Below, piece after piece: positions 18,128 to 28,872 of a stretch of 64,000 bases of DNA; the first letter of the stretch is position 1, and every line of letters begins with the position of its first letter. A program made the position numbers and the translations under genes. The notes under the pieces were generated by a model. The model was given only the letters and a program-made list of their open reading frames with translations. It had not been told where the DNA came from and searched no databases. This DNA is from Pseudoxanthomonas indica (GTDB taxonomy: Bacteria; Pseudomonadota; Gammaproteobacteria; Xanthomonadales; Xanthomonadaceae): positions 992,001-1,056,000 of the forward strand of contig NZ_FUZV01000001.1 in assembly GCF_900167565.1 (NCBI RefSeq), in the 5' to 3' direction.

Positions 18128-18276
18128 TTGGTCTCTCTCTCAGGTTGAAAACGGCCCGACTTTTGAGGGCCGGGCCAGGGTGCGCAGTAATGTGAGTTAC
18201 CGCTTAACCAGGAGAGTAACGCAAATTTTACTACTGTGAAAGTGTTCTCACTCTAATCAGAACAAGCACTTAGCTC

Positions 18277-18303
18277 AATTGTGCGAAATCAGATTACACA
18301 ATT
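18277..18303. promoter_or_regulatory. inverted repeat in the AT-rich leader of the Oar-like gene
   Basis: Perfect seven-base arms AATTGTG/CACAATT with a 13-base spacer lie about 150 bases before the receptor ATG and directly after the pckG stop. The whole 18130-18326 gap is much more AT-rich than its surroundings and must hold the receptor promoter. The repeat could be an operator or part of a pckG 3' hairpin; no T-run follows it. Confidence 0.35.
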
Positions 18304-18326
18304 TCGTGAGTTGGAGCCGCTTTCGC

Positions 18327-20165
<1,839 letters not shown>

Positions 20166-20191
20166 GCCCGACCCTCTCAGAAGAGACCAAA

Positions 20192-20197
20192 ATGATA
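20192..20197 (-). promoter_or_regulatory. candidate -10 (TATCAT) for pckG
   Basis: On the minus strand TATCAT lies 26 bases before the pckG ATG, leaving a leader that contains the GAGAGGGT ribosome site. No clear -35 is seen. Confidence 0.35.
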
Positions 20198-20381
20198 CCA
20201 ATGTCCTGTCCCGCTGACGAGAAGAACGCCGGGCGAGCCATGCTCAGGTCATTTCGGGGGCAAGGGAGGAGGGGCTGGCGGGCTCTACCTGGGCGACGAG
20301 CGCAGCCGCCGACAGGCGCCCACGGGCCACCGGCCGCAGCCGTGGCGGCATCGGGGTACGCGGAAAACAAAACGCGCTGCT

Positions 20382-20984
20382 TCAGCTCGTCGGGATGAGC
20401 GTGGAGATCACATGCTCCAGATACGCTTCAAACTCGTCGTGGGTCATGCGTGGCTGTTGCAGCTGCAGCGACAGCTGCAGAAAGCCCACGTAGGCAGCGT
20501 AGGTGAGGCGGGCGCGGTGAATCGCATCCTGGCGCACCAGGCCCGCCTGGCGGAACGAGGCCACCAGATACTCCAGGCGACGTTGCGAGACACGATCGAT
20601 CACCGGCTGCACCGCAGGGTGATCCAGGGCCTTCAATAGTTCGCTGTAAATGATATGCGGCTTGACTTCATGGCCGACCAGTTCGAACAGCGCGCGCAGG
20701 CGCTCGCGCGGATCCGGCACCGCTTCCAGACTGCCGAACACGCTTTCCTGCTCCACTGATTCCCAGCGCTCCAGCGCGGCCTGCAGCAAGGCATCGCGCG
20801 ACGGGAAGTGCCAATAAAAACTTCCTTTGGTCACGCCCAATCGGCGGGCCAATGGTTCTACCGCGACCGCGGAGACGCCTTGTTCCGCGATCAAATCCAG
20901 TGCGGCCTGCGCCCAATCGTCGGCGCTCAGGCGCGTGCTGCGCGATGGAGTGGAAGCGGCGGGATCGGGGCTGGATGTGGTCAT
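20382..20984 (-). CDS. TetR family transcriptional regulator
   Basis: About 200 residues with a TetR-type helix-turn-helix at residues ~20-65 (AALDLIAEQGVSAVAVEPLA, RLGVTKGSFYWHFPSRDALL). The helical ligand-binding half contains a typical tetracyclin-repressor-like C-terminal region (YAAYVGFLQLSLQLQQ). It is divergent from an alpha/beta hydrolase-fadE unit and very probably controls that unit and itself; an acyl-CoA or fatty acid ligand is an inference from the neighbours only. Two matching dyads in the shared 150-base promoter region are the likely operators. An ATG three codons upstream (20993) is an alternative start. Confidence 0.88.
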   Translation of the reverse strand: MTTSSPDPAASTPSRSTRLSADDWAQAALDLIAEQGVSAVAVEPLARRLGVTKGSFYWHFPSRDALLQAALERWESVEQESVFGSLEAVPDPRERLRALFELVGHEVKPHIIYSELLKALDHPAVQPVIDRVSQRRLEYLVASFRQAGLVRQDAIHRARLTYAAYVGFLQLSLQLQQPRMTHDEFEAYLEHVISTLIPTS

Positions 20985-20997
20985 GGCTCGCATTTAA

Positions 20998-21015
20998 CCA
21001 TACGCCGAGGTTTGT
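20998..21015. promoter_or_regulatory. candidate TetR operator 1
   Basis: CCATAC-N6-GTTTGT lies immediately upstream of the tetR start. Its left arm is identical to that of the perfect dyad at 21118-21135 and the spacing is the same; the right arm matches at 4 of 6 positions. Confidence 0.45.
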
Positions 21016-21117
21016 TGCGGTACGTTTGCTGCATCGCACCACAAATTGCGGGGAATCAAACGCTTGCGGGATCGCAAGAACGCCACGGGGCCGATTGACT
21101 ACTCTAAACGCCAACTC

Positions 21118-21135
21118 CCATACTAGGCCGTATGG
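21118..21135. promoter_or_regulatory. candidate TetR operator 2
   Basis: A perfect dyad CCATAC-N6-GTATGG whose right arm contains the presumed ATG (21132) of the hydrolase gene. A second, partial copy lies next to the divergent tetR start. Confidence 0.55.
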
Positions 21136-22094
21136 TCACACTGTCTGCCAGTTCATCCTCTACCGCCGCCAGCGACAGCCTGCGCCTGGCGGGCGAAGGC
21201 GGCGTGCAATTGGCGGCAAGCCGCTATCGGGCCCCCGCCTCGCTGCAATCCCACTCCGCACTCGTCTATGCGCATGGCTTTGGTCAGACCCGACATGCCT
21301 GGGCCCGCACGGGCGCCAGCCTGGCCAAGGCCGGCTATGGCGGTTTGTCCTACGACGCCCGCGGCCATGGCGACTCGCAGCGCAACGATCCGGCTCGCCC
21401 CTATGCCGGTGAGCAGTTCGCCGATGACCTGATCATCGTCGCCGGCGACCAGGCGCAGGCGCCGGTGCTGATTGGCGCTTCGATGGGCGGCCTGTTCGGC
21501 TTGATCGCCGAGGCGCGCTGGCCGGGCCTGTTCCAGGCGATGGTGCTGGTCGACATCACCCCACGCTGGGAAGCGGCCGGCCTGCAGCGCATCCTCGGTT
21601 TCATGACCGCGTTTCCACACGGCTTTGAATCCCTGGAGCACGCCAGCGACACCATTGCCGCCTACCTCCCGCATCGCCGCTCACGCAAATCTCCGGAAGA
21701 ACTGCGCGAACTTCTGCGCTGTGGCGAAGATGGCCGCTGGCGTTGGCACTGGGATCCGCGCCTGATTGACGAACTCGCGCGCGACAGCGCCCGGCACCAG
21801 GACGACATCGCCGAAGCGGCCCGCCGCGTACGCTGCCCCCTGCTGTTGATCAGCGGCGGTCGCAGCGATCTGGTCAGCGCCGAAACCGTCGAGGAATTCC
21901 GCACGCTGGCGCCGCACGCCCGCCACGTACATCTGCCGCAGGCCACGCATATGGTTGCTGGCGACGACAACGACACCTTTACCGCCACCGTGCTCGAATA
22001 CCTTGCCGAGCTGCGGTCGGACAGCATTGCCACCTCGCCTGACCCCATCGAAACCTCCGCCCTCGGCGGAACCGCAACCGGAGCTAGCCCATGA
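21132..22094 (+). CDS. alpha/beta hydrolase
   Basis: A 320-residue serine hydrolase with oxyanion segment VYAHGFGQTRHAWA, DARGHGDSQ, nucleophile elbow GASMGGLFGL (residues ~116-125), an acid in SGGRSDLVSAE and the catalytic His in PQATHMVAGDDN. Substrate is unknown; a thioesterase or lipase role is reasonable because its last four bases overlap the fadE start (ATGA), implying coupled translation. The chosen ATG lacks a ribosome site and lies inside a dyad, so an in-frame start a little downstream is possible. Confidence 0.82.
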   Translation: MVTLSASSSSTAASDSLRLAGEGGVQLAASRYRAPASLQSHSALVYAHGFGQTRHAWARTGASLAKAGYGGLSYDARGHGDSQRNDPARPYAGEQFADDLIIVAGDQAQAPVLIGASMGGLFGLIAEARWPGLFQAMVLVDITPRWEAAGLQRILGFMTAFPHGFESLEHASDTIAAYLPHRRSRKSPEELRELLRCGEDGRWRWHWDPRLIDELARDSARHQDDIAEAARRVRCPLLLISGGRSDLVSAETVEEFRTLAPHARHVHLPQATHMVAGDDNDTFTATVLEYLAELRSDSIATSPDPIETSALGGTATGASP

Positions 22095-24568
22095 GCATCC
22101 TCGCCCCTTTCCTCGCCTTCCTGCTGGTGGGCGCATTCGCCGCCTACCACAGGTTGCGCCTGGCCTACTGGGCCGCGATCACGGCCACCCTGCTGGTGGC
22201 GTGCTGGCTGCTGGGCGCCAATCCCACGGCCACGATCATCGCCGCCGTCATCGTGGCGCTGATTGCATTGCCGCTGCTGATTCCGGCCATCCGCAAGCCG
22301 CTGATCACCGCGCCGCTGCTGACCTTCTACCGCAAGATCCTGCCGCCGCTGTCGCAGACCGAGCGCATCGCGCTGGAGTCGGGCTCGGTGGGTTTCGAGG
22401 GCGAGTTGTTTTCCGGTGATCCGGATTGGAATGCGCTGCTCTCGCAGCCGAAGCCGGAACTGACCGCCGAGGAGCAGGCGTTCCTCGATGGCCCGGTGGA
22501 AGAACTCTGTCGCATGACCAACGACTGGGAAATCACCCACATCCACGCAGATCTGCCGCCGGCGATGTGGGACTTCATCAAGAAGAACAAGTTCTTCGGC
22601 ATGATCATTCCGAAGGAGTACGGCGGCCTGGGTTTCTCGGCGCTGGCGCACCACAAGGTGATCCAGAAGCTTGCTTCGGTCTCCAGCGTGGTCAGCTCCA
22701 CCGTCGGCGTGCCCAATTCGCTCGGCCCGGGCGAACTGCTGATGCATTACGGCACCGAAGCGCAGAAGGATCATTACCTGCCGCGTCTGGCCGATGGCCG
22801 CGAAGTGCCCTGCTTTGGATTGACCGGTCCGTTTGCCGGTTCCGATGCCACCTCGATTCCCGACTACGGCATCGTCTGCGAAGGCGACTGGGACGGCGCC
22901 AAGGTGGTCGGCATCAAGCTGACCTTCGACAAGCGCTACATCACGCTGGCGCCGGTGGCGAGCATCATCGGCCTGGCTTTCCGCATGTACGACCCGAATG
23001 GTTTGCTGGGCGACACCCGTGACCTGGGCATCACCCTGGCGTTGATGCCGCGCGAAACGCCCGGCGTGGAAGTCGGTCGTCGCCATTTCCCGCTCAACTC
23101 GCCGTTCCAGAATGGACCGGTGCGCGGGCATGAAGTGTTCCTGCCGCTGTCGCAGATCATCGGCGAGGAGAAAGGCATCGGCGAAGGCTGGCGCATGCTC
23201 AGCGAGTGCCTGTCGATTGGCCGCTCGATCACCCTGCCCTCCACCGCCAGCGGCGGCGCCAAGATGGGCGCTGTGGTCACCGGCGCCTATGCGCGCATCC
23301 GCAAGCAGTTCGGCCTGTCGGTCGGCCGCTTCGAAGGCGTCGAAGAAGCATTGGCCCGCATCGCCGGCAAGGCCTACGCGATCAGCGCGCTGTCGCAGGC
23401 CACGGCCGCGGCCGTGGATCGCGGCGAAAAGCCGGCCGTGCCTTCGGCCATCGCCAAGTACCACTGCACCAGCATGAGCCGCGACGTGGTCAAGGACGTG
23501 ATGGATGTAGTCGGTGGCAAGGGCATCATCCTGGGGCCGCGCAACTTCGTCGGCCGCGCCTGGCAGGCCTCGCCCATCGCCATCACGGTGGAAGGCGCCA
23601 ACATCATGACCCGCAGCCTGCTGATCTTCGGCCAGGGTGCGATCCTCTGCCACCCGTGGGTGCTGAAGGAAATGAAGGCCGCGCAGAACCCCGACGTGGC
23701 CGCCGGCATCAACGAATTCGATCGCAACCTGTTCGGCCACATCGGCTATGCCATCTCCAACGCGGTGCGCTCGTTCTGGTTCGGCCTGACCTCGTCGCGC
23801 ATCGGCGCCGCGCCCGGCGATGACTACACCCGCCGCTTCTTCCGCAAGATGGATCGCTACTCGGCCAACCTGGCGCTGATGGCCGACATCTCCATGCTCA
23901 CCCTGGGCGGCAAGCTCAAGTTCAAGGAATCGCTGTCCGGGCGCCTGGGTGATGTGCTGAGCCACCTGTACATGACCAGCGCCGTGCTCAAGCGCTACCA
24001 CGACGAAGGCGCGCCCGCCGCGGATCGCACGTTGCTGGCGTGGGCCGTGCACGACAGCGTCCATCAGATGGAACTGGCCTTGTCGGCCGCCCTGCGCAAC
24101 TTCCCGATCCGTCCGATTGGCTGGTTGATGTGGGCGCTGATCTTCCCGCTGGGTCGCCGCGCCCATGCCCCGGGCGACCGCCTCGGCCACCGCGCTGCCG
24201 CCTTGCTGATGACGCCGAACGAAGCGCGCGATCGCCTGGCCAGCGGCGTGTTCACCACGCCGTGTGAAAACAATCCTGGTGGCCGCATCGACAGCTACCT
24301 AGCCAAGGCCGTGCTGGCCGAACCGGTCGAGCGCAAGTTCCTCAAGGCACTCAAGACCAAGGGCATCGAGGCGCTGGATTTCACCAGCCAGCTCGACGAA
24401 GCCGTGGCCGAAAGCTGGATCACCGCCGAAGAGCGCAAGCTGCTGGAAGAGCTGCGCGCGATTACCCTGGACACGATCACTGTGGACGACTTCGACGCCC
24501 ACGAATTGCGCGCGGCCAGCTACTACGACCGCCCGCAAGCTAGCGACGGCTCACGCGCCGCCGCCTGA
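22091..24568 (+). CDS. fadE: acyl-CoA dehydrogenase FadE
   Basis: An 825-residue long-form acyl-CoA dehydrogenase, the first oxidative step of fatty-acid beta-oxidation. Residues 1-70 form two to three hydrophobic segments, as in enterobacterial FadE, so it should be membrane-associated. The catalytic core runs from about residue 110 to 520: FFGMIIPKEYGGLGFSAL, the flavin/substrate segment GLTGPFAGSDATSIPDYG, and SECLSIGRSITLP. The C-terminal ~250 residues carry the DUF1974-type extension (HDSVHQMELALSAALRNFP). It overlaps the hydrolase gene by four bases. The divergent TetR regulator probably senses acyl-CoA. Confidence 0.95.
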   Translation: MSILAPFLAFLLVGAFAAYHRLRLAYWAAITATLLVACWLLGANPTATIIAAVIVALIALPLLIPAIRKPLITAPLLTFYRKILPPLSQTERIALESGSVGFEGELFSGDPDWNALLSQPKPELTAEEQAFLDGPVEELCRMTNDWEITHIHADLPPAMWDFIKKNKFFGMIIPKEYGGLGFSALAHHKVIQKLASVSSVVSSTVGVPNSLGPGELLMHYGTEAQKDHYLPRLADGREVPCFGLTGPFAGSDATSIPDYGIVCEGDWDGAKVVGIKLTFDKRYITLAPVASIIGLAFRMYDPNGLLGDTRDLGITLALMPRETPGVEVGRRHFPLNSPFQNGPVRGHEVFLPLSQIIGEEKGIGEGWRMLSECLSIGRSITLPSTASGGAKMGAVVTGAYARIRKQFGLSVGRFEGVEEALARIAGKAYAISALSQATAAAVDRGEKPAVPSAIAKYHCTSMSRDVVKDVMDVVGGKGIILGPRNFVGRAWQASPIAITVEGANIMTRSLLIFGQGAILCHPWVLKEMKAAQNPDVAAGINEFDRNLFGHIGYAISNAVRSFWFGLTSSRIGAAPGDDYTRRFFRKMDRYSANLALMADISMLTLGGKLKFKESLSGRLGDVLSHLYMTSAVLKRYHDEGAPAADRTLLAWAVHDSVHQMELALSAALRNFPIRPIGWLMWALIFPLGRRAHAPGDRLGHRAAALLMTPNEARDRLASGVFTTPCENNPGGRIDSYLAKAVLAEPVERKFLKALKTKGIEALDFTSQLDEAVAESWITAEERKLLEELRAITLDTITVDDFDAHELRAASYYDRPQASDGSRAAA

Positions 24569-24587
24569 TCACGCAAGCAACACCGGC

Positions 24588-24614
24588 GACGGCGAGCTCA
24601 GGCTCGCCGTCTTC
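24588..24614 (+). terminator. terminator-like hairpin after fadE
   Basis: A perfect ten-base stem GACGGCGAGC/GCTCGCCGTC with TCAG loop and TTC tail. The weak T-run suggests partial termination before the DUF4442 gene. Confidence 0.6.
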
Positions 24615-24628
24615 ACAAGGGAAGTCCC

Positions 24629-25102
24629 ATGAGCACCGACGTACTCGCCCTGTACCGTGGACTGGCCTCCAAGCCACTCGGCCGCTGGCTGTTTGCACGC
24701 CTGATCTGCTGGAAGGCGCCCTACTTCGCCAGCATTTCGCCGCGCATCCGGTTGCTTGAACCCAATCGCGGCGAAGCCAGCCTCCGCCATCGCCGCAAGC
24801 TGACCAACCATATCGGCACGGTGCATGCGATCGCGCTGTGCAACCTGGCCGAGTTCATCGGCGGGCTGACCACCGATGTGAGCCTTCCCGCCTCCATGCG
24901 CTGGATACCCAAGGGCATGACGGTCGAGTACCTGAAAAAAGCCACCGGCACGATGCATGCGGTGGCGACACCGGCATTTGCTCCGCGGGCCGCCGAAGAA
25001 GGCTACGAGCTGCCCATGGATGTGGTGATCAACAACGAACTGGGCGAGCCGGTGTTCCGTGCCCGCATTGCCATGTGGGTATCGCCCAAGGGCAAGCGCT
25101 GA
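24629..25102 (+). CDS. DUF4442 hotdog-fold protein, possible thioesterase
   Basis: 157 residues resembling the DUF4442 group of hotdog-fold proteins: an N-terminal FARLICWKAPYFASISPRIR, a central RRKLTNHIGTVHAIALCNLAE, and a C-terminal DVVINNELGEPVFRARIAMW strand. The NHIGTVHAIA segment takes the place of the hotdog helix that lines acyl-CoA sites. An acyl-CoA thioesterase activity is plausible from fold and position after fadE, but no catalytic residue can be assigned with certainty. A strong AAGGGAAG ribosome site precedes the ATG. Confidence 0.75.
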   Translation: MSTDVLALYRGLASKPLGRWLFARLICWKAPYFASISPRIRLLEPNRGEASLRHRRKLTNHIGTVHAIALCNLAEFIGGLTTDVSLPASMRWIPKGMTVEYLKKATGTMHAVATPAFAPRAAEEGYELPMDVVINNELGEPVFRARIAMWVSPKGKR

Positions 25103-25141
25103 GGACGCGCGGCGCCCGCCCGCCGCAGCGGCGCCTACCGA

Positions 25142-25489
25142 TCAGCCCACCAGGATCGCCGCCAGGGCGGCAACCGCGGGGACGCTCTGCACGAAGAAGA
25201 TCCGCTTGTTGACGCTCCACGCGCCGTAAGCGCCGGCAATCACGACGCAAAGCAGGAAGAACACCACCACGTTCCACTGCGACGTCGCCAGGCCCCATAA
25301 CAGGCCCGCGGCCAGGAAGCCGTTGTACAAGCCTTGGTTGGCCGCCAGTACGCGCGTGGCAGCCGCCTTGTCGGGCGAGTTGCGGAACGTCTTGAGGCCC
25401 AGCGGGCGGGTCCACAGGAACATTTCCAGGACCAGGAAGTACACGTGCAGCAAGGCGACCAGCACGGTCAGGCAAACGGCGATCAGCAT
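25142..25489 (-). CDS. DUF1304 family small membrane protein
   Basis: A 115-residue protein with four predicted membrane helices and the family's conserved opening: a helix, then HVYFLVLEMFLW and FRNSPDKAAATRVLAANQGLYNGFLAAGL. Function of the family is unknown. The start is placed at the ATG at 25489; a longer in-frame reading adds a Pro-rich segment that overlaps the upstream gene. It lies 37 bases after the carrier gene on the same strand and is probably in its operon. Confidence 0.82.
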   Translation of the reverse strand: MLIAVCLTVLVALLHVYFLVLEMFLWTRPLGLKTFRNSPDKAAATRVLAANQGLYNGFLAAGLLWGLATSQWNVVVFFLLCVVIAGAYGAWSVNKRIFFVQSVPAVAALAAILVG

Positions 25490-25526
25490 GGCGGCGGTAT
25501 CTCCAGAATGAGCAGGTGGCGGGGCG

Positions 25527-26897
25527 TCACGAGGCGGCGGCGTGCGTCCCGGCCGGATTGGCGCTGGCACGCTCGGACGGCAACCGCGCTTCCTCGCGCA
25601 GCAGGCGCCAGGCGCCGAACGTCATGCCGCCGGCCACCAGCAGGCCGAAGGCGAACACCGCCTGCGAGCCGAAGGCCGACAACAGTTTGTGCAGCCAGAC
25701 GAAACTCAGGTCGCCACCGCGATAGACCACCGTGTCGATGGCCGCGCCGGCTTTGTAACGCCACTCGCGCCCCACGCGGGTGTAAATGGTCTCGCGCGCG
25801 GGCTTGGCCAGGGAGAACTCGCTGGCGCGGGTCACCACCTGCACGACCGCCACCAGCATCGGCAAGGGTGATGCCGCCAGGATCGAGAAGCCCACGATGA
25901 TGGCGAAGCCAGGGATCAGCAGGGCCGGCGCAATGCCAAAGCGCGACATCAGCAAACGCGTCAGGCTCAACTGCACCACCAACGTCAGCGCGTTGACGGC
26001 CAGATCCAGGGTGGCGTAGTACGCGGTAGCCGCCGCCGGGTCGGTGAAGGCGCGCCGCACGATGGCCGCCTGCTCGTTGTACAACAACGTTCCCACGCCA
26101 ACGCCAAAGACCACCATCACCGCCAGCCAACGCAGCAACGGCTCACGGACGATCAACTTCAATCCCGCCAGCACTTCGCCGCCCATCGGCAGCTCACCGC
26201 TGACCAGCTTGCGCTCCTGCTCGCGGCGCACCGCCCAAAGGCGCAGACGCAACAGGCAGATCACGCAGACCGACAGGAATACAGCCGAGACCAGCATCAG
26301 ATTGGCGATGCCCACGCTGCCCACCAGAGTACGGGTGAGGAACGGCCCCAGAAAGGCGCCCACCGTTCCCGCCGCACCGATGTAGCCGTAGTACTTGCGC
26401 GCCTCGGCGTTACTGAAGACGTCGGCCATGAAGCTCCAGAACACGGCCACGGCAAACAGGTTGAACACCGTAATCCACAGGAAGAACGCCATGCCGCGCC
26501 CTGGCAGACCGCTGTCGAACACCACGTAGAACACCAGCAAGGTGGCGATGAAGAAGCCATACACCACCGGCAGGAACACACGGCGGGGGAAACGACTCAC
26601 CAGCGCGCCGTAGACCGGTTGCAGCACCAGCATGATCAGGAAGGTGCAGGTAAAAAGGATCTGCAGCGTCAGTTCACCGACGGCCACGCCGTGGCGCGCG
26701 AAGAAGGCGATCATCGCCGGCGGAAACACTTGCTGCACATCCGCCGAGGCGCCCATCGCCTCGCGCACCGGCCGCAGCACGTAGTAACCGCTCAGCAGGC
26801 AGAAGAAATAAACAAAAGCCCAGATCAGCGGCGGTGACTCACCCAGGGCGGCCTGCAATCGACCCGCGCGCCCACGCGCCCCTTCCATCTGGCTCAT
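25527..26897 (-). CDS. MFS-type membrane carrier, related to NTP/NDP exchange transporters
   Basis: A 456-residue integral membrane protein with about twelve hydrophobic segments. VYFFCLLSGYYVLRPVREAMG near residue 30 is the opening seen in a bacterial group distantly related to plastid/rickettsial ATP/ADP translocases (Tlc). The cytoplasmic loop between helices 6 and 7 is basic (RREQERKLVSGELPMGG). Residues SEFSLAKPARETIYTRVGREWRYKAG match the conserved late motif of this group. The substrate is unknown; nucleotide exchange would be surprising in a free-living bacterium and is not claimed. The start follows the first MSQMEGARG. Confidence 0.75.
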   Translation of the reverse strand: MSQMEGARGRAGRLQAALGESPPLIWAFVYFFCLLSGYYVLRPVREAMGASADVQQVFPPAMIAFFARHGVAVGELTLQILFTCTFLIMLVLQPVYGALVSRFPRRVFLPVVYGFFIATLLVFYVVFDSGLPGRGMAFFLWITVFNLFAVAVFWSFMADVFSNAEARKYYGYIGAAGTVGAFLGPFLTRTLVGSVGIANLMLVSAVFLSVCVICLLRLRLWAVRREQERKLVSGELPMGGEVLAGLKLIVREPLLRWLAVMVVFGVGVGTLLYNEQAAIVRRAFTDPAAATAYYATLDLAVNALTLVVQLSLTRLLMSRFGIAPALLIPGFAIIVGFSILAASPLPMLVAVVQVVTRASEFSLAKPARETIYTRVGREWRYKAGAAIDTVVYRGGDLSFVWLHKLLSAFGSQAVFAFGLLVAGGMTFGAWRLLREEARLPSERASANPAGTHAAAS

Positions 26898-27114
26898 GCA
26901 CGGCTCCGGTGGGTCGGTGATTTGAACGACATGGCGGGCTCCATTACGCGCGCAAGGTATCCGATGCACTGCAACATCGCTACCCCTATATCAGCCCGCC
27001 AGCCCGCCGTTTCCAGCAGGACTAGCGGTCAGCGCGCACATACGGCCTGCAACGCAGAGCATATGCTCTAAGCACGGTCGCTACGGTCGGGCGCTTCCGG
27101 CAACAGGTACGTTT

Positions 27115-28704
27115 GTGTTCGACTTCATAATCATCGGTGCTGGCTCGGCCGGCTGTGTCCTGGCCAACCGGCTCAGTGAAGACCCCCACTGCCGCGTGTT
27201 GCTGCTGGAAGCGGGCCCGCGCGACTGGCATCCCTTCATCCACATGCCCGCCGGCCTGGCCAAACTGGTCGGCAACACTTCGGTCAACTGGAACTACGAC
27301 ACGGCGCCCGAGCCCCAGCTCAACAACCGGCGCCTGTGGTGGCCGCGCGGCAAGGTGCTGGGCGGTTCGAGCTCGATCAACGCGATGTGCTATGTGCGCG
27401 GCCTGCCAGCCGACTACGACGCCTGGGCTGCAGAAGGCGCCGAGGGCTGGAACTGGAAGCAGGTACTGCCTTACTTCAAGCGCTCCGAGCGCAATCAGCG
27501 CGGCGCAAGCGACCTGCATGGCGATGCCGGTCCGCTGTTCGTCGCTGATCTGCGCTACACCAATCCCCTGTCCGACGCCTTCATCCAGGCCGGCTTGCAA
27601 GCGGGCTACCTCCACAACGACGATTTCAACGGACCGGAGCAGCAGGGTTTTGGCTACTACCAGGTCACTCAGAAGGACGGTGCACGCTGTTCCGCGGCCG
27701 TGGCCTATCTGCAACCGGCGCGGCAACGCCCCAACCTGAAGGTGGTCACCGGCGCACTGGTTCGCCACATCATCATCGAACAAGGCCGCGCAATCGGCGT
27801 CTCCTATGCCCATCGCGGCCAGGAAGTTCACGCGCACGCGGACCAGGAGGTGCTGCTCAGCGGCGGCGCGATCAATTCGCCGCAGTTGCTGATGCTGTCG
27901 GGCATTGGCCCGGCCGATCACCTGCGCCAGCATGGCGTGGGCGTGGTGATGGACCTGCCACAGGTCGGACAGAACCTGCAGGACCACCTCGACGTCTGCA
28001 CGCTGCAACATGCCACCCAGCGCATCACCTACGATCGCGCCAGCGAGATCGGCGCGGCCTACCAGTACTTCCTGCGCGGACATCGCGGTCCTGGCAGCAG
28101 CAACATCGCCGAAGCCGGCGCCTTCATCCGTTCGCCGCTGGCCACCGATGATCGCGCTGATCTGCAGCTGCACTTTGTCCCGGCCATGCTGGATGATCAC
28201 GGTCGTCGTCGCCTCAAGGGTGACGGTTATACGGTGCATGCGTGCTTCCTGCGCCCGCGCAGTCGTGGCCAGTTGCAGTTGGCCAACGCCGACCCGCGCC
28301 AGCCACTGCGCATCGAGGCGAATTACCTGAGCGATGCCGAGGGCTTTGATCTGCGCATGATGGTGCAGGCAGCCAAGGTGGCGCGCGATGTGCTGTCCCA
28401 GCCGGCGTTCGATCATGTTCGCGGCGAACCGATCTTCCCCTGCCGCCACAATCTGTCCGATGCCGAACTGGCCGACTTCGTGCGGGCCAAGGCCGAGACT
28501 ATCTACCACCCCATCGGCACCTGCCGGATGGGCAACGACGAAGCGGCGGTGGTCGACCCGCAATTGCGCGTGCGTGGTGTCGCAGGGCTGCGCGTTGTCG
28601 ACGCTTCGGTGATGCCCAATCTCATCGGCGGCAACACCAATGCACCGACGATGATGCTGGCAGAGCGTGCCAGCGATCTGATCCGGGGACGCGCGCTTGC
28701 CTGA
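27115..28704 (+). CDS. GMC family FAD-dependent alcohol/choline dehydrogenase
   Basis: A 529-residue glucose-methanol-choline oxidoreductase. It begins with the FAD motif FDFIIIGAGSAGCVLANRL and has the GMC signature PRGKVLGGSSSINAMCYVRG (residues ~77-96). The active-site His-x-Asn region is YHPIGTCRMGND followed by NLIGGNTNAPTMMLAERASD. It resembles choline dehydrogenase BetA, but without betB, betI or a choline transporter nearby the substrate is left open. Translation starts at a GTG (27115) with no strong ribosome site. Confidence 0.88.
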   Translation: MFDFIIIGAGSAGCVLANRLSEDPHCRVLLLEAGPRDWHPFIHMPAGLAKLVGNTSVNWNYDTAPEPQLNNRRLWWPRGKVLGGSSSINAMCYVRGLPADYDAWAAEGAEGWNWKQVLPYFKRSERNQRGASDLHGDAGPLFVADLRYTNPLSDAFIQAGLQAGYLHNDDFNGPEQQGFGYYQVTQKDGARCSAAVAYLQPARQRPNLKVVTGALVRHIIIEQGRAIGVSYAHRGQEVHAHADQEVLLSGGAINSPQLLMLSGIGPADHLRQHGVGVVMDLPQVGQNLQDHLDVCTLQHATQRITYDRASEIGAAYQYFLRGHRGPGSSNIAEAGAFIRSPLATDDRADLQLHFVPAMLDDHGRRRLKGDGYTVHACFLRPRSRGQLQLANADPRQPLRIEANYLSDAEGFDLRMMVQAAKVARDVLSQPAFDHVRGEPIFPCRHNLSDAELADFVRAKAETIYHPIGTCRMGNDEAAVVDPQLRVRGVAGLRVVDASVMPNLIGGNTNAPTMMLAERASDLIRGRALA

Positions 28705-28710
28705 ACAGGG

Positions 28711-28733
28711 GAGCCCGCTTTGGCGGGCTCATC
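28711..28733 (+). terminator. terminator-like hairpin after the GMC gene
   Basis: A perfect eight-base stem GAGCCCGC/GCGGGCTC with TTTG loop, followed by ATCC rather than a T-run. Possibly Rho-assisted. Confidence 0.5.
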
Positions 28734-28872
28734 CTCGCCGGCAAACTGGGACCACGCGCACGTCGATCTTGAACTAGATGAACGACATGCGCGCGGATCT
28801 TCCTGCCATTTGTGCATTGGGGATTGCGGACTTATCATCGCCCCAGCACGTGCAAAGCAGGCGATCAGTTCG

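Noticed and set aside
15419..18148. A 909-codon open frame on the plus strand.
   Set aside because: Antisense to the Oar-like receptor; no domain or export signal of its own.
21662..24190. An 842-codon open frame on the minus strand.
   Set aside because: Antisense to fadE and the hydrolase; His/Gln/Arg-rich shadow composition.
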